Assembly (NCBI GenBank): GCA_018825305.1
Contig: JAHJEO010000011.1
Location: 26,988-90,987 of the forward strand
Direction: 5' to 3'
From: Gammaproteobacteria bacterium
GTDB taxonomy: Bacteria > Pseudomonadota > Gammaproteobacteria > Burkholderiales > Rhodocyclaceae
DNA: 64,000 bases
A program made the translations under genes and the position numbers. Positions 34,552 to 46,266 of the stretch are shown here, in pieces (position 1 is the first letter of the stretch; each line of letters opens with the position of its first letter). The notes under the pieces were generated by a model. It worked only from the letters and a program-made list of their open reading frames with translations, searched no databases and was not told where the DNA came from.

Positions 34552-35806
34552 AGCGCAGCGCCTCCGCCGGATTGACCCGCGAGGCGCGCCAGCTCGGATA
34601 GAGCGTCGCCAGCAGCGTCAGCGTGAATGAAACGCTGGCGATCACGCCGACGTCGTTCCAGTGCAGGTCGGACGGCAGGTCGGAGATGTAATAGACGTCC
34701 TTGGCCAGGAACTGCATGCCGATCAGCCGTTCCAGCGCCGGCACCACTACGTCGACGTTGAGCGCCAGCGCCACGCCGCCGGCTACCCCGGCCGTCAGGC
34801 CGATCACGCCGATCAGCGTGCCCTGGACGATGAAAATCGCCATGATGCTTTTCGGACTGGCGCCCAGCGTGCGCAGGATGGCGATGTCGGGCTGCTTGTC
34901 CTGGATCATCATCACCAGCGTCGACACGATGTTGAAGGCGGCCACCGCGACGATCAGCAGCAGGATAAGGAACATCATGTTCTTCTCGATCTGCACCGCG
35001 CGGAAAAAGTTGGCGTGGTTACGCGTCCAGTCGGAGACGTAGGCATCGGTATCGATGTAGCGCAGCAGTTCGTGCGCGATGCGCGGCGCGGCGAAGAGGT
35101 CGTCGACCTTGAGGCGCACGCCGGAGACGCTGTCCCCCATGCGATAGAGCCTCTGGGCATCGGCCATGTGGATCAGCGCCAGGCCCGAGTCGTATTCGTA
35201 CATGCCGGCCTCGAAGATGCCGACGACGGTGAACTGTTTCATTCGCGGCAGCACCGCGGCCGGCGTCACCAAGCCTTGCGGTGCGATCAGCGCCACCTTG
35301 TCGCCGGCATAGACCTGCAGGGCGCGCGCCAGTTCGGCGCCGAGGATGATGCCGAAACCGCCTTCTTTCAGGTCATCGAGCCGGCCCGCCTTCATATGAC
35401 GCGCGAAGTCGGCCACCTTGTCCTCGGCATCGGGCAGCACGCCGCGGATGATGCTGCCGCGCACCTGGCCGTCGAAGGACAGCATGGACTGGGCCTGAAC
35501 GTAGGGCGCGGCCGCCTCGACGCGCGGATGGCGCTGCGCCGCCTGCAGGGCCGCCGGCCAGTTCGCCAGTTCGCCATTGGTCGCCGAAATCTGCACGTGG
35601 GAAGCGACACCGAGGATGCGCGTGCGCAGTTCCTTCTGGAAGCCGTTCATCACCGACAGCACCACGATCAGCGCCGCCACGCCGAGCGCGATGCCCAGCA
35701 TCGAGATCAGCGAAATGAAGGAAATGAAGTGATTGCGGCCCGTCAGGCGTTTCTTGGCGCGGGTATAGCGCAGGCCGATGAAGAGCTCGTAGGAGAAGGG
35801 AAACAT
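34544..35806 (-). CDS. lolC: Lipoprotein-releasing ABC transporter permease LolC/E
   Basis: A 420-residue permease with an N-terminal helix ([33 protein letters not shown]), a large periplasmic domain and three C-terminal helices, the FtsX/MacB layout of LolC and LolE. The ATG at 35806 gives the usual [20 protein letters not shown] start. It forms LolCD(E) with the ATPase. Only one permease gene is seen, so it is probably the form that works as a homodimer. Confidence 0.95.
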   Translation of the reverse strand: MFPFSYELFIGLRYTRAKKRLTGRNHFISFISLISMLGIALGVAALIVVLSVMNGFQKELRTRILGVASHVQISATNGELANWPAALQAAQRHPRVEAAAPYVQAQSMLSFDGQVRGSIIRGVLPDAEDKVADFARHMKAGRLDDLKEGGFGIILGAELARALQVYAGDKVALIAPQGLVTPAAVLPRMKQFTVVGIFEAGMYEYDSGLALIHMADAQRLYRMGDSVSGVRLKVDDLFAAPRIAHELLRYIDTDAYVSDWTRNHANFFRAVQIEKNMMFLILLLIVAVAAFNIVSTLVMMIQDKQPDIAILRTLGASPKSIMAIFIVQGTLIGVIGLTAGVAGGVALALNVDVVVPALERLIGMQFLAKDVYYISDLPSDLHWNDVGVIASVSFTLTLLATLYPSWRASRVNPAEALRYE

Positions 35807-35833
35807 GGTCGGGGCGCATGTTAACATGGCCGC

Positions 35834-36847
35834 ATGCAAGTCCATCTGGCGCTGCCCGGCCTGCTCTGGCCGGAAAGAGCGCTGCCCGACGTGGTGTTCG
35901 ACCTTGATCTGCCGGCGCTGTCCTGGCTGCTGGGTCGCGCCCGCCGCCGCCAGTCGGCTCCCCTGCCCTTCGAAACCTGGCTCGCCCGCCGCTTCGGCCT
36001 TGAGTCGGACCAGCCGCCCGCCGCCGCCCTGCGCCGGCTTGGCGAGCCGGGAAGCAATGGCGAGCCGGGAAGCGGCGACTGGATCTGCGCCGACCCGGTG
36101 CATCTCGCCTTCGAGCATGGCCACCCGCTGCTGGCCGACCCGGCCGCGCTCGACCTTCAGGCCGACGAAATCGCCGAAATCGCCGTGGCGCTAGCGCCGA
36201 CTTTTTCAACCGTCGGAAAATTCTCACTGCAGGCGTCGGGGCATGGCTACGTCGCACTGGCGGCGCCGGCCGCCATTCTCGCCGCGCCGCTATCCACGGC
36301 CGTCGGTCGCGGCGCAGCCATGCTGCTGCCGCGCGGCGACGACGCCGCCCGCTGGGTCAGGCTCGCCAACGAAGCGCAGATCGCGCTGCACGCGCTGGAA
36401 CTCAACCAACGCCGCGAGGCGGCAGGCCGCCCCACGATCAACACGCTCTGGTTCTGGGGCAGCGGCCGTCTGCCCGACGCCCTGACGACGCCCTATCAAA
36501 AAGTCGGCGGTGGCGGCACGCTGGCACGCGGCCTCGCCCGCCATGCCGGCCTGCCGTGGCAAGCGGCCGGGGACAGCATGACTGGCAACAGCGACACGCT
36601 GCTGATCGACGACCGCCTGCTGGCGCCGGCCCGACAACTCGACGCCGGCGCCTGGCGCCATGCCATGCTGGCGCTCGACCGCGAAGTCCTCGCACCGCTC
36701 GCTGCCGACTTGCGCCGCGGCCGCCTGGGCCAACTGACAATCAGCGCCCCCGGCGACGAAACCACGCTCGACCTTGAACTCGGGCGCAGCGACACGCTGC
36801 GCTTCTGGCGGCGGCCGCGTTCGCTGGCGGATGCGTTGGCCCCATGA
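35834..36847 (+). CDS. Phosphoglycerate-mutase-like cofactor-independent protein
   Basis: A 337-residue soluble protein of the COG4255-type group, related to the cofactor-independent phosphoglycerate mutase/alkaline phosphatase fold, found next to recJ in many betaproteobacteria. Recognisable parts are FETWLARRFGL (about 46-56), INTLWFWGSGRLPDAL (about 200-215) and DTLLIDDRLLAPARQLD. The classic metal-binding residues are not obvious, so activity is uncertain. Two motif copies (36185 and 36498) are translated inside it as ALAPTFSTVG and YQKVGGGGTLARG. It is divergent from lolC. Confidence 0.75.
   Translation: MQVHLALPGLLWPERALPDVVFDLDLPALSWLLGRARRRQSAPLPFETWLARRFGLESDQPPAAALRRLGEPGSNGEPGSGDWICADPVHLAFEHGHPLLADPAALDLQADEIAEIAVALAPTFSTVGKFSLQASGHGYVALAAPAAILAAPLSTAVGRGAAMLLPRGDDAARWVRLANEAQIALHALELNQRREAAGRPTINTLWFWGSGRLPDALTTPYQKVGGGGTLARGLARHAGLPWQAAGDSMTGNSDTLLIDDRLLAPARQLDAGAWRHAMLALDREVLAPLAADLRRGRLGQLTISAPGDETTLDLELGRSDTLRFWRRPRSLADALAP
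36185..36206 (+). repeat. Dispersed REP-like motif, copy 9
   Basis: GTGGCGCTAGCGCCGACTTTTT, a one-mismatch match in the phosphoglycerate-mutase-like gene, read as VALAPTF. Confidence 0.6.
36498..36520 (-). repeat. Dispersed REP-like motif, copy 10
   Basis: AAAAAGTCGGCGGTGGCGGCACG, one mismatch from consensus, in opposite orientation to the copy 290 bases upstream in the same gene. It is translated as KVGGGGTL. Confidence 0.65.
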
Positions 36848-36851
36848 CGCG

Positions 36852-38573
36852 ATGACCCGCATCGCCACCCGCCCCGTGCCTACCCGGGCCCGCATGATGC
36901 TCGAGCAGGCCGGCATCCATCCGCTGCTGGCGCGGCTCTACGCCGCCCGCGGCATCAGCGACGCCGCCGAACTCGACACGCGCATGTCTGCCCTGCTGCC
37001 GCCGGACCGCCTAACCGGCGCGGACACGGCAGCGGTTCTGCTGGCCGATGCCATCGAACGCCGGGCCAAGCTGCTGATCGTCGCCGACTACGACTGCGAC
37101 GGCGCAACCGCCTGTGCCGTCGGCCTGCGCGGACTGCGCAGCTTCGGCGCGACCGTCGATTACCTGGTGCCGAACCGCTTCGAGACCGGCTACGGCCTGT
37201 CGCCGGAAGTGGCGAGGCTGGCGGCCAGCCACCCCAAACTCGGCTGCCCCGACATTCTGGTCACGGTAGACAACGGCATCGCCAGCGTCGCCGGCGTGGC
37301 GGAGGCCAAACGGCTCGGCATGCAAGTGATTGTCACGGATCACCACTTGCCGGGCGACGAGCTGCCAGCGGCCGACGCCATCGTCAATCCCAGCCAGCCG
37401 GGCTGCGGTTTTCCCAGCAAGGCGCTTGCCGGCGTCGGCGTGATGTTCTACGTCATGCTCGCCCTGCGCGCCGAATTGCGGCGGCGCGGCGCCTTCGCTA
37501 CCACGCCCGAACCCAAGCTCGCCGACCTGCTTGACCTGGTGGCGCTGGGTACCGTGGCCGACGTGGTACCGCTCGATCGCAACAACCGCGTGCTGGTGAC
37601 GCAAGGGCTCGCCCGCATCCGCCAAGGCCGCATGCAGCCGGGAGTGCGCGCACTGTTCAGCATCGCGGGGCGCGGACCGGAGCGGGCGAGCTCATTCGAC
37701 CTCGGCTTTCTGCTCGGCCCGCGCCTCAACGCCGCCGGCCGCCTCGCCGACATGGCGCTGGGCATCGAATGCCTGGCCACCGACGACTTCGGCCGGGCGC
37801 TCAACATCGCCCAGGAGCTCGACGCCATCAACCGCGAGCGGCGTGCCATCGAGGCCGACATGCAGGCTGCCGCCGACGCCATCCTGGCCGGGCTCGACCC
37901 GCAGGCGCAGGCGGGACTGGTGCTGTTCGACCCGGCCTGGCACCAGGGCGTGATCGGCATCCTCGCCGGACGCATCAAGGAACGGCTGCACCGCCCCACC
38001 TTCGCCTTCGCCCGCGCCGACACCGATGCCAGCGACGGCGAACTGCGGGGCTCCGGCCGTTCCATCGCTGGCCTGCACCTGCGCGACGCCCTCGATCTCG
38101 TCTCGAAACGTCACCCCGGCCTGCTGCTGCGCTTCGGCGGCCATGCGGCGGCGGCCGGCCTGGCGCTGCACGAGCGCGACCTGCCCACCTTCGAAGCTGC
38201 ATTCGAACAAGTCGCAAAAGAATGGTTGTCGCCGGCCGAACTGACGCGCACGCTGGAAACCGACGGCCCCCTCGAATCCGGCTACTGCGGGCTGACCACC
38301 GCCCAGCTGCTGCGCGACGCGGTGTGGGGCCAGGGCTTCCCGGCGCCGCTGTTCGCCGACCGCTTCGAGGTCACGCGCCAGCGCCTGCTCAAGGACAAGC
38401 ACCTCAAGCTGTCGCTGAAGAAGGGCAACGCCCGCTTCGAGGCCATCCACTTCAACCGGCCCGAAACCGCGCCGGATCGCATCGACGCCGTCTTCCGCCT
38501 CGACATCAACGAGTGGAACGGCACCGCCGACATCCAGCTGGTGCTCGACCATCTGGCGCCGGCCGCACCATGA
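36852..38573 (+). CDS. recJ: Single-stranded-DNA-specific exonuclease RecJ
   Basis: A 573-residue 5'-3' exonuclease for recombination and mismatch repair. DHH-family motifs include [16 protein letters not shown] (about 78-93), LVTVDNGIA and [19 protein letters not shown], with [11 protein letters not shown]. The C-terminal DHHA1-type [13 protein letters not shown] and the OB domain follow. ATG 36852 lies five bases after the preceding stop. Confidence 0.96.
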   Translation: MTRIATRPVPTRARMMLEQAGIHPLLARLYAARGISDAAELDTRMSALLPPDRLTGADTAAVLLADAIERRAKLLIVADYDCDGATACAVGLRGLRSFGATVDYLVPNRFETGYGLSPEVARLAASHPKLGCPDILVTVDNGIASVAGVAEAKRLGMQVIVTDHHLPGDELPAADAIVNPSQPGCGFPSKALAGVGVMFYVMLALRAELRRRGAFATTPEPKLADLLDLVALGTVADVVPLDRNNRVLVTQGLARIRQGRMQPGVRALFSIAGRGPERASSFDLGFLLGPRLNAAGRLADMALGIECLATDDFGRALNIAQELDAINRERRAIEADMQAAADAILAGLDPQAQAGLVLFDPAWHQGVIGILAGRIKERLHRPTFAFARADTDASDGELRGSGRSIAGLHLRDALDLVSKRHPGLLLRFGGHAAAAGLALHERDLPTFEAAFEQVAKEWLSPAELTRTLETDGPLESGYCGLTTAQLLRDAVWGQGFPAPLFADRFEVTRQRLLKDKHLKLSLKKGNARFEAIHFNRPETAPDRIDAVFRLDINEWNGTADIQLVLDHLAPAAP

Positions 38574-39169
38574 ACACGCCGCGCCATACCCTGTTCGAGG
38601 ATGTCCAGGCCCTGCTCACCGGCGCGCTGGTGGTGGCGGTCGGCCTGGTGCTGATCAAGCAGGCCGGCCTGCTCACCGGCGGCACCACCGGGCTGGCCTT
38701 CCTCATCCACTACGGCAGCGGCGCCAACTTCGGCCTCACCCTGTTCGTGGTCAACCTGCCCTTCTATCTGCTGGCGTGGCGGCGGATGGGCCGCGCCTTC
38801 ACGCTCAAGACAATCGCCACGGTGCTGCTGGTCGCCGTGCTCACCGAAACGCTGCCGGCGCTGATCGACATCCGCCGCATCGACCCCTTCTTCGCCGCCA
38901 CCGCCGGCGGCCTGCTGATGGGCGTCGGCATGCTGATCCTGTTCCGCCACCGCGCCAGCCTCGGCGGCTTCAACATCCTCGTGCTCTACCTGCAGGAACG
39001 CCACGGCTGGCGCGCCGGCAAGGTGCAGATGGCGCTCGACTGCACCATCCTGCTGGCGGCCACCCAACTGGTCGCACCACTGCTGCTGGCGGCCTCGGTG
39101 CTGGGCGCGGTGCTGCTGAATTTCGCGCTGGCGGTCAATCACAGGCCGGGCCGCTACGTCGCCTTCTGA
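38570..39169 (+). CDS. YitT family membrane protein
   Basis: A 199-residue protein with five to six helices. It begins with a basic start and [24 protein letters not shown], and [19 protein letters not shown] is typical of the YitT/DUF161 group. The ATG overlaps the recJ stop (ATGA). Function unknown, with a transport-like topology. A TATAAT sequence just after it likely belongs to prfB. Confidence 0.8.
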   Translation: MNTPRHTLFEDVQALLTGALVVAVGLVLIKQAGLLTGGTTGLAFLIHYGSGANFGLTLFVVNLPFYLLAWRRMGRAFTLKTIATVLLVAVLTETLPALIDIRRIDPFFAATAGGLLMGVGMLILFRHRASLGGFNILVLYLQERHGWRAGKVQMALDCTILLAATQLVAPLLLAASVLGAVLLNFALAVNHRPGRYVAF

Positions 39170-39177
39170 GCGGCCGC

Positions 39178-39183
39178 TATAAT
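39178..39183 (+). promoter_or_regulatory. Likely -10 box of prfB
   Basis: A perfect TATAAT 27 bases before prfB. The -35 region, within the end of the YitT gene, is weak. Confidence 0.35.
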
Positions 39184-39209
39184 CCCGCCCCTAATCACGG
39201 GAGCACACC

Positions 39210-40314
39210 ATGGAAGCAGAACGCCTCAACGCCATCGCCAATCGTCTCGCCGACCTCAAGCATCGCGAGACCGACCTGCGGAGGTATCTTTGACTACGAT
39301 GGCCGCGCATCGAAGCTCGAAGAACTCGCCCGCGAACTTGAAGACCCCAAGGTCTGGGACGACGCCAAGCGCGCCCAGACACTGGGCAAAGACAAGAAGG
39401 CCCTAGAAGACGTCGTCCTGACGCTGCGCGAGATCGGCGGAGCCATCGCCGACGCGCAGGATCTGTTCGACCTCGCCCGCGGCGAGGACGACGAGGACAC
39501 GCTGGTCGCGGTCGAATCCGACATCGCGGAAGTAGACGCCCGCGTCGGCGGCCTCGAATTCCGCCGCATGTTTTCCGGTGCAGCCGATCCCAATAACTGC
39601 TTCATCGACATCCAGGCCGGCGCCGGCGGCACCGAGGCCTGCGACTGGGCCAGCATGCTGCTGCGCCAGTACCTCAAGTACTGCGAGCGCAAGGGCTTCA
39701 AGGCCGAGGTGCTGGAGCAGACAGACGGCGACGTCGCCGGCATCAGGAGCGCAAGCCTCAAGGTCGAAGGCGACTATGCCTACGGCTACCTGCGCACCGA
39801 GACCGGCGTGCATCGGTTGGTGCGCAAGTCGCCATTCGACTCATCCGGCGGCCGCCACACCAGCTTCGCCAGCCTCTACGTCTATCCCGAGATCGACGAT
39901 TCCATCGAGGTCGAGATCAACCCGGCCGACCTGCGCGTCGACACCTTCCGCGCCTCGGGCGCCGGCGGCCAGCACATCAACAAGACCGACTCCGCGATCC
40001 GCATCACCCACGCACCGTCGGGCATCGTCGTCCAGTGCCAGAACGACCGCTCGCAGCACCGCAACCGCGCCGAGGCGATGGCCATGCTGAAATCACGCCT
40101 CTACGAGCTGGAGCTGCGCAAACGCCAGGCCGAGGCCGACAAGCTGGAAGCCGGCAAGACCGACGTCGGCTGGGGCCACCAGATCCGCAGCTACGTGCTG
40201 GACAATTCCCGCATCAAGGACTTGCGCACCAACGTCGAGATTTCCAACACCCAGAAGGTGCTCGACGGCGACCTCGACGCCTTCATCGAGGCCAGCCTGA
40301 AACAGGGGGTTTGA
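39210..40314 (+). CDS. prfB: Peptide chain release factor 2, with programmed +1 frameshift
   Basis: A 367-residue protein once the ribosome shifts: 27 codons are read from ATG 39210 to CTT 39288-39290, then the frame slips by one base at the TGA and continues from 39292. It terminates translation at UGA and UAA. Features are [13 protein letters not shown] (the SPF stop-codon recogniser) and [14 protein letters not shown] (the GGQ that triggers hydrolysis). The frame shift is autoregulatory: when RF2 is scarce the UGA is slow to be read. Nothing else in the gene is broken. Confidence 0.97.
39281..39293 (+). promoter_or_regulatory. Programmed +1 frameshift site of prfB
   Basis: GAGGTATCTTTGA: an internal Shine-Dalgarno-like GGAGG (39280-39284), then CTT TGA C. 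This is the same layout as E. coli prfB (AGGGGG TAT CTT TGA C). Confidence 0.95.
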
Positions 40315-40321
40315 CGGCCGA

Positions 40322-41905
40322 TCAGTGGACTTCCCGGGTTTCCGAGAACTGGATGCCCGGAAAGCGCTCCTGCGCCAGTTGCAGGTTGACGCGGCTTGAA
40401 GCGAGATAGACGCGATCACCCGCCCCGTCAGTGCCGACGTTGGCGGGATAGAGGTCGGACAGCTTGCGGAAGTCCTCGTCCGAGCACTTGATCCAGCGCG
40501 CGGTGTTGATGGCGCATGATTCGAACACGGCATCGACGTCGTATTCGTCGCGCAGGCGGTAGGCCACCACGTCGAACTGCAGCGTGCCGACGGCGCCGAG
40601 GATGAGTTCGTTCGAGGCATCCGGCCGGAACAATTGTGTCGCGCCCTCTTCCGCCAGTTGCTGCAGGCCCTTCTGCAGCTGCTTGAGTTTGAGCGGGTTG
40701 CGCAGGATGGCACGCTGAAAATATTCCGGCGCGAACGAGGGGATGCCTGTGAAGCGCAGGCTTTCGCCTTCGGTGAAGGTCTCGCCCAGGCGGATGGTGC
40801 CGTGGTTGGGAATGCCGATGATGTCGCCGGCAAAGGCTTCGTCGGTGGTGCTGCGGTCGCGTGCCATGAAGGTGATGGCGTTGTTGATGGCGACGCTCTT
40901 GCCAACGGCGACCTGCTTTACCTTCATTCCGCGCTCGAAGCGGCCGGAGCAGACGCGCAGGAAGGCGATGCGGTCGCGGTGCTTGGGGTCCATGTTGGCC
41001 TGGATCTTGAACACGAAACCCGAAAATTTCGGCTCGTGCGGATCGACTTCGCGCGTCTCGGTGGCACGGGCCAGCGGCAGCGGGGACATCTCGACCACGG
41101 CATCGAGCAGCGAGCGCACACCGAAGTTGTTCACCGCCGAGCCGAAGAACACCGGACACTGCTTGCCGGCAAGATAGGACGCGCGGTCGAAACTGTGCGA
41201 AGCACCACGCACCAGTTCGACGTCGAGGCGCAGCTCGTCGGCCTGGCTGCCAAGCAGTTCGTCGAGGCGCGGGTTGTCGAGGCCCTGGATCACCTCGGAG
41301 GTCGCGCCCTTCTCGGTCGGCTGGGTCGGATCGAAGAAGGCGATGCTGTCGTCAACCAGATGGTAGACACCGCGAAAGCCCTTGCCCATGCCGATCGGCC
41401 AGGTGATGGGCGCGCACTGGATCTTCAGTACCGACTCGATCTCGTCAAGCAGATCGATGGGCGAACGGCCCTCGCGGTCAAGCTTGTTGATGAAGGTGAG
41501 GATGGGCGTGTCGCGCAGGCGGCAGACATCCAGCAGCTTGATGGTGCGCTCCTCGACGCCCTTCACCGAGTCGATCACCATCACCGCCGAATCGACCGCG
41601 GTCAGCGTGCGGTAGGTATCCTCGGAAAAGTCCTCGTGGCCCGGCGTGTCCAGCAGGTTCACCATGCAGTCGCGGTAGGGAAACTGCATCACCGAGGAGG
41701 TCACCGAGATGCCGCGCTGCTTTTCCAGTTCCATCCAGTCGGAAGTGGCGTGGCGGCTGGCCTTGCGCGCCCGCACCTCGCCCGCCACCTGGATGGCGCC
41801 GCCGAACCACAGCAGTTTTTCGGTCAGCGTGGTCTTGCCGGCATCCGGGTGGGAGATGATGGCGAAGGTGCGGCGGCGGTCGATTTCTTCTTTGAGCGTG
41901 GTCAC
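40322..41905 (-). CDS. prfC: Peptide chain release factor 3
   Basis: A 527-residue GTPase that frees RF1 and RF2 from the ribosome. It has [15 protein letters not shown] (P loop), [13 protein letters not shown] (switch I), DTPGHEDF and NKLD, and a standard RF3 end. The GTG at 41905 ([21 protein letters not shown]) is chosen by length; no strong ribosome site is seen. It faces lysS across a 126-base divergent gap. The 3' end is seven bases from that of prfB. Confidence 0.96.
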   Translation of the reverse strand: MTTLKEEIDRRRTFAIISHPDAGKTTLTEKLLWFGGAIQVAGEVRARKASRHATSDWMELEKQRGISVTSSVMQFPYRDCMVNLLDTPGHEDFSEDTYRTLTAVDSAVMVIDSVKGVEERTIKLLDVCRLRDTPILTFINKLDREGRSPIDLLDEIESVLKIQCAPITWPIGMGKGFRGVYHLVDDSIAFFDPTQPTEKGATSEVIQGLDNPRLDELLGSQADELRLDVELVRGASHSFDRASYLAGKQCPVFFGSAVNNFGVRSLLDAVVEMSPLPLARATETREVDPHEPKFSGFVFKIQANMDPKHRDRIAFLRVCSGRFERGMKVKQVAVGKSVAINNAITFMARDRSTTDEAFAGDIIGIPNHGTIRLGETFTEGESLRFTGIPSFAPEYFQRAILRNPLKLKQLQKGLQQLAEEGATQLFRPDASNELILGAVGTLQFDVVAYRLRDEYDVDAVFESCAINTARWIKCSDEDFRKLSDLYPANVGTDGAGDRVYLASSRVNLQLAQERFPGIQFSETREVH

Positions 41906-41936
41906 GGCTGGACTGCCAATGGCGTAAAGGGCAGCG

Positions 41937-41942
41937 ATTATA
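41937..41942 (-). promoter_or_regulatory. Likely -10 box of prfC
   Basis: A perfect TATAAT on the minus strand 31 bases before the GTG of prfC. A good -35 is not seen. Confidence 0.4.
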
Positions 41943-41963
41943 CGGAAGCCCCATGCAAGGTTC

Positions 41964-41993
41964 TTGGCGATCCCTGCCCGGATAGGCGACAAT
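41964..41993 (+). promoter_or_regulatory. Promoter candidate for lysS
   Basis: TTGGCG (41964-41969), an 18-base spacer, and GACAAT (41988-41993), 38 bases before the ATG of lysS. Four of six and five of six consensus bases match. Confidence 0.4.
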
Positions 41994-42031
41994 TCGCTGT
42001 TTTCCAGCCATTTTCCGCCTCCGGAACCACC

Positions 42032-43540
42032 ATGAGCACTCAGGAACCCGCCGCACCCGTCATCCAGGACGAAAACCACATCATCGCCGAGCGCCGCACC
42101 AAGCTCGCCGAATGGCGCAAGAGCGGCCGCGCCTACCCCAACGACTTCTCGCGCGAGAACATCGCCGGCAAACTTGACGAGCTCTACGGCGAGAAATCGC
42201 GCGAGGAGCTCGAAGCCACGCCAATCCAGGTCAAGGTCGCCGGCCGCGTGATGCTCAAGCGCGTCATGGGCAAGGCCAGCTTCGCCACCATCCAGGACCT
42301 GTCGGGCCGCATCCAGCTCTACGTTTCCAACGACGGCGTCGGCATCGAGGTGCATGACGAGTTCAAGAAATGGGACCTCGGCGACATCGTCGGCGCCGTC
42401 GGCACGCTGTTCAAGACCAAGACCGGCGAACTCACCGTGCAGTGCTCGGAAATCCGCCTGCTGTCGAAGTGCCTGCGGCCGCTGCCGGAGAAATTCCACG
42501 GCCTGAGCGACCAGGAGGCCAAGTACCGCCAGCGCTACCTCGACCTCATCACCAACGAGGACTCGCGTTTCACCTTCGTCGCCCGCAGCCGCATGATCGC
42601 GGCGATCCGCGGCTACATGACATCGCACAACTTCCTCGAAGTCGAGACGCCGATGATGCACCCCATCCCCGGCGGCGCCGCGGCCAAGCCCTTCACCACC
42701 CACCACAACGCGCTCGACATGGGGCTGTTCCTGCGCATCGCACCGGAGCTGTATTTGAAGCGCCTGGTGGTCGGCGGCTTCGAGAAGGTGTTCGAGATAA
42801 ACCGCAACTTCAGGAACGAAGGCCTCTCGCCGCGCCACAACCCCGAGTTCACCATGATGGAGTTCTACGAGGCCTACGCCGAGTACAAGGGCCTGATGAA
42901 CTTCACCGAGGGCGTCATCCGCCACGCCGCGCGCGACGCGCTCGGCACCGAAACCTTCGACTACCAGGGCCGCACGCTCGACCTGTCCAAGCCCTTCCGC
43001 CGCATGACCATCGTCGAGGCAATCCACTACCACCACCCGGGCTATGCCGTCGCACATCTGACCGATGCTGGCTGGCTGCGGCAGAAGCTGGCCGACCTCA
43101 AGGTCGAAGTGCGTGCCGGCGCCGGGCTTGGTACGCTGCAATTGATGCTGTTCGAGGAGACCACCGAAGCCGAGCTGTGGGAGCCGACCTTCATCATCGA
43201 CTACCCGGCCGAAGTCTCGCCGCTGGCGCGCCGCTCCGACACCAACCCCGAGATCACCGAGCGCTTCGAGCTGTTCATCGTCGGCCGCGAGATCGCCAAC
43301 GGCTTCTCCGAGCTCAACGATCCGGAGGACCAGGCCGCGCGCTTCCTCGACCAGGCCAAGGCGAAAGAGGCCGGTGACGAGGAGGCGATGTTCTACGACG
43401 CCGACTACATCCGCGCGCTGGAATTCGGCCTGCCGCCGACCGGCGGCTGCGGCATCGGCATCGACCGGCTGGTGATGCTGCTGACAAATTCACCGGCGAT
43501 CCGGGATGTAATCCTGTTCCCGCAAATGCGGCCTGAATGA
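42032..43540 (+). CDS. lysS: Lysyl-tRNA synthetase, class II
   Basis: A 502-residue class II synthetase. An OB-fold anticodon domain (about 60-165, [24 protein letters not shown]) leads to the catalytic core with motif 2 ([32 protein letters not shown]) and motif 3 ([17 protein letters not shown]). It charges tRNA-Lys with lysine. The stop overlaps the mnmC ATG by four bases (ATGA). Confidence 0.98.
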   Translation: MSTQEPAAPVIQDENHIIAERRTKLAEWRKSGRAYPNDFSRENIAGKLDELYGEKSREELEATPIQVKVAGRVMLKRVMGKASFATIQDLSGRIQLYVSNDGVGIEVHDEFKKWDLGDIVGAVGTLFKTKTGELTVQCSEIRLLSKCLRPLPEKFHGLSDQEAKYRQRYLDLITNEDSRFTFVARSRMIAAIRGYMTSHNFLEVETPMMHPIPGGAAAKPFTTHHNALDMGLFLRIAPELYLKRLVVGGFEKVFEINRNFRNEGLSPRHNPEFTMMEFYEAYAEYKGLMNFTEGVIRHAARDALGTETFDYQGRTLDLSKPFRRMTIVEAIHYHHPGYAVAHLTDAGWLRQKLADLKVEVRAGAGLGTLQLMLFEETTEAELWEPTFIIDYPAEVSPLARRSDTNPEITERFELFIVGREIANGFSELNDPEDQAARFLDQAKAKEAGDEEAMFYDADYIRALEFGLPPTGGCGIGIDRLVMLLTNSPAIRDVILFPQMRPE

Positions 43541-45432
43541 CGTATCACCCGCTCGTTGCCGCCGAACTCGCGTTCGACGGCAACGGCACTCCCTGCGCGC
43601 CGGCCTACGGCGACTACTACCATCCCGCCGGCGGCGGCCTCGCACAGGCCCGCCACGTCTTCCTCGGCGGCAATGACCTGCTCGGGGAAAATGCGCGCTG
43701 GCGCGGTCGCGACGTCTTCGTCATCCTCGAAACCGGTTTCGGCCCCGGCCTGAATTTCCTCGCCACCTGGCTGGCCTGGCGTGGCGACCCGCAACGCTGC
43801 CGGCGCCTGCACTTCGTGTCGGTCGAGAAGCATCCCTTGCGTGCCGACGACATGGCGCGACTGCACGCGGCCTTTCCCGAACTGGCGCCACTCGCCGCCC
43901 AACTGCGTGCGCAATGGCCCTTGCCGCTGCCCGGCATGCACCGGCTGCATTTCGACAACGACCAGGTCAGCCTCACCCTCGCCCTCGGCGACGCTCAGGA
44001 ACTGCTGCAACAACTCGTTGCGCACGCAGACGCGTTCTTCCTCGACGGCTTCGCCCCGGCGAAGAATCCCGATCTCTGGTCCAACGCCATCGTCACGCAG
44101 TTGCGTCGCCTCGCCGCGCCCGGCGCGACGCTGGCCACCTGGTCGCTAGCGGCTGGCGTAATTCGCCGTCTCGCCAGCGCCGACTTTTTGCTGGAGAAGC
44201 GCCCAGGCTTCGGCCGCCGCCGCGAGATGCTGGTCGGTCGCTTACCTGCCACCGTCCCGCCACAGCCGATTTTCTCCGATCGCCGCATTGCCGTCATCGG
44301 TGCCGGCATCGCCGGCACCTCCATTGCCGAAAGGCTGGCGGCACGGGGCTTCGAAGTCACGCTGATCGACGCCGCCCCCGGCCCCGCCAACGGCGCCTCG
44401 GGCAACCCGGTCGGCATCATCCGGCCCCTGCCCTCGCTCGATGACAACCGGCTGTCACGGTGGCTGCGCGCCGGCTACCTGCATGCGACAAGGCATTTGT
44501 CCGCGCTCGAAGCCGAAGGCTTGCCGCTGCGCTGGTCGCGCTGCGGCGTGCTCCATCTCGCCCGCGATGCACAGCACGAGGGCACCCAGCGCCGCGCCAT
44601 CGCCGAGCAGCAGCCCCCACCCGAATTCGCGCGCTTCGTCGAACGCGCCGAGGCGACGCAGCTCGCGGGATGGCCGGTCGAAGCCGGCGGCTGGTGGTTC
44701 GGCGGCGGCGCCTGGATCATTCCGCCGAGCCTGTGCGCTGCCAACCTGGCACGGCACGCGGATCGAGTTACCACGCGTTACTGCACCAGCGTCGGCAGCC
44801 TCACCCGTAGCGACGGACTCTGGCGCATGTGGGCCGCAGACGGCTCGCTCATCGCCGAAGCGCCACAGGTAGTGCTCGCCGCCGGTGCCTATATCGGGCG
44901 GCTCGTGCCCGAACGCATGCTGCCGGTCTGGCCGGGCCGCGGCACCGTGTCGCTGCTGCCCCAGTCGGCGACTCCGTCGCTCGACATCGTGGCGTGCCGG
45001 CTCGGCTATGTGACGCCTGCCGTGGATGGCATCCGCTGCGCCGGCGCCACCATGGCGCGCGACGACGACAGCGAGCCGCGCGCTGCGGATCACATCGAGA
45101 ACCTGCATCGCCTCGACATGATCCTGCCGGGCTTCGGCAAGGCGCTCGATCAGGATGAACTTGCCGGCCGCACCAGTTTCCGTCCGATGTCGCCCGATCG
45201 CCTGCCACTGGCGGGAGCGCTACTGCCGGCACTGGACGCAGTAGCCGACGGCCTTCACGTACTGTCGGGCTTCGGCGCGCGCGGACTGGTCTGGACCACG
45301 CTCGCCGCCGAGTTGCTCGCCTGCCGCATCACCGGCGAACCGTTGCCGCTCGAGGCAGACCTCGCCGCCGCGGCCGAGCCGGCCCGATTCCTGGCAAAGC
45401 CGCCGCGCCGGCGCCGCGACGACAAGGTGTAA
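43537..45432 (+). CDS. mnmC: tRNA 5-methylaminomethyl-2-thiouridine biosynthesis bifunctional protein
   Basis: A 631-residue fusion. The N-terminal methyltransferase (about 1-240) has [19 protein letters not shown] and the [13 protein letters not shown] motif. The C-terminal FAD-dependent oxidase (about 250-610) begins [30 protein letters not shown]. Together they turn cmnm5 into mnm5 at the wobble U34 of tRNA. The dispersed motif at 44168 encodes ASADFLL just before the linker. The C-terminus RRRRDDKV is basic. The start overlaps lysS. Confidence 0.94.
   Translation: MTYHPLVAAELAFDGNGTPCAPAYGDYYHPAGGGLAQARHVFLGGNDLLGENARWRGRDVFVILETGFGPGLNFLATWLAWRGDPQRCRRLHFVSVEKHPLRADDMARLHAAFPELAPLAAQLRAQWPLPLPGMHRLHFDNDQVSLTLALGDAQELLQQLVAHADAFFLDGFAPAKNPDLWSNAIVTQLRRLAAPGATLATWSLAAGVIRRLASADFLLEKRPGFGRRREMLVGRLPATVPPQPIFSDRRIAVIGAGIAGTSIAERLAARGFEVTLIDAAPGPANGASGNPVGIIRPLPSLDDNRLSRWLRAGYLHATRHLSALEAEGLPLRWSRCGVLHLARDAQHEGTQRRAIAEQQPPPEFARFVERAEATQLAGWPVEAGGWWFGGGAWIIPPSLCAANLARHADRVTTRYCTSVGSLTRSDGLWRMWAADGSLIAEAPQVVLAAGAYIGRLVPERMLPVWPGRGTVSLLPQSATPSLDIVACRLGYVTPAVDGIRCAGATMARDDDSEPRAADHIENLHRLDMILPGFGKALDQDELAGRTSFRPMSPDRLPLAGALLPALDAVADGLHVLSGFGARGLVWTTLAAELLACRITGEPLPLEADLAAAAEPARFLAKPPRRRRDDKV
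44168..44190 (+). repeat. Dispersed REP-like motif, copy 11 (mnmC)
   Basis: GTCTCGCCAGCGCCGACTTTTTG, a full match to the core, near the end of the methyltransferase domain and read as LASADFL. A weaker variant (CCCGCCACAGCCGATTTTCT) follows 85 bases on, in the interdomain linker. Confidence 0.65.
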
Positions 45433-45533
45433 CAATTTTCGGGCAGGTGTAACTCTTCATTGCAATCGTCCTCAAGGCCGTGGCGACGTCGTTATAGTCC
45501 ATGCCAGACAACAACGATCCCACGGAGGACACC

Positions 45534-46247
45534 ATGGAAAACACCCGCCCCACGCTTCACCCGGCCCTGATGGTCGCAGCTGTTTCAGTCACGGCACTCT
45601 CGCTCGCCGGCGTCGGCGTGCTCACAGGCGTCTTGCCCTTCGGCCAGAAGCCGGCTGACCCTGCGGCCCAATTGCAGGCGGCTTCGGTACAACCGGCGAC
45701 AGTTGCACCACCTGTTGCCGCTGCGCCCACCGCCGCACCGACTGTCGCGGTCAATGTCAATAACGCTCCCGCTCCCGTGGCCGCTGCCAAGCAGGCCGCG
45801 CCGAAGCACGTGCGTGTCGTCCGCAGCCAGCGGGAATCCGACATCGAGGTCTATCGCGCACCTTCGCAGGTCCGTACCTCCGCGCCAGCCTACGATCCGG
45901 TACCGGCAATCTGCCACGACTGCGGCACCATCGAGTCGGTGCGCGAAATCGCCAAGGAAGCGGATGGCTCTGGCGTCGGCGCGGTGGCCGGCGGCGTGCT
46001 CGGCGGTGTACTTGGCAACCAGGTCGGCAATGGCCGCGGCCGCGACCTCGCCACGGTAATCGGCGTCGTCGGTGGCGCCGTCGCCGGCAACCAGATCGAG
46101 AAGTCGCAGAAACGCGTCGTCGAGTACCAGGTGACGGTGCGCTTCGAGGACGGCACCAGCCGCGTCTTCACCCAGCCGACAGCGCCAGCCTGGCGTAGCG
46201 GCGACCGGGTGAAAGTCGAGAACGGTTTGCTGGTCTCGCGCGCCTGA
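45534..46247 (+). CDS. Glycine-zipper membrane protein
   Basis: A 237-residue protein with an N-terminal helix (LMVAAVSVTALSLAGVGVLTGVL), an Ala/Pro/Val linker (about residues 45-95), a CHDCGTIESVREI stretch, and a Gly zipper (GVGAVAGGVLGGVLGNQVGNGRGRDLATVIGVVGGAVAGNQIE) at about 150-195. Glycine-zipper 2TM proteins of this sort are envelope lipoprotein-like or membrane proteins of unknown use. The ATG 45534 has GGAGG five bases before it. The upstream in-frame ATG at 45501 lacks this site. Confidence 0.85.
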   Translation: MENTRPTLHPALMVAAVSVTALSLAGVGVLTGVLPFGQKPADPAAQLQAASVQPATVAPPVAAAPTAAPTVAVNVNNAPAPVAAAKQAAPKHVRVVRSQRESDIEVYRAPSQVRTSAPAYDPVPAICHDCGTIESVREIAKEADGSGVGAVAGGVLGGVLGNQVGNGRGRDLATVIGVVGGAVAGNQIEKSQKRVVEYQVTVRFEDGTSRVFTQPTAPAWRSGDRVKVENGLLVSRA

Positions 46248-46266
46248 CGCGCGGCAGAACTCGCGT

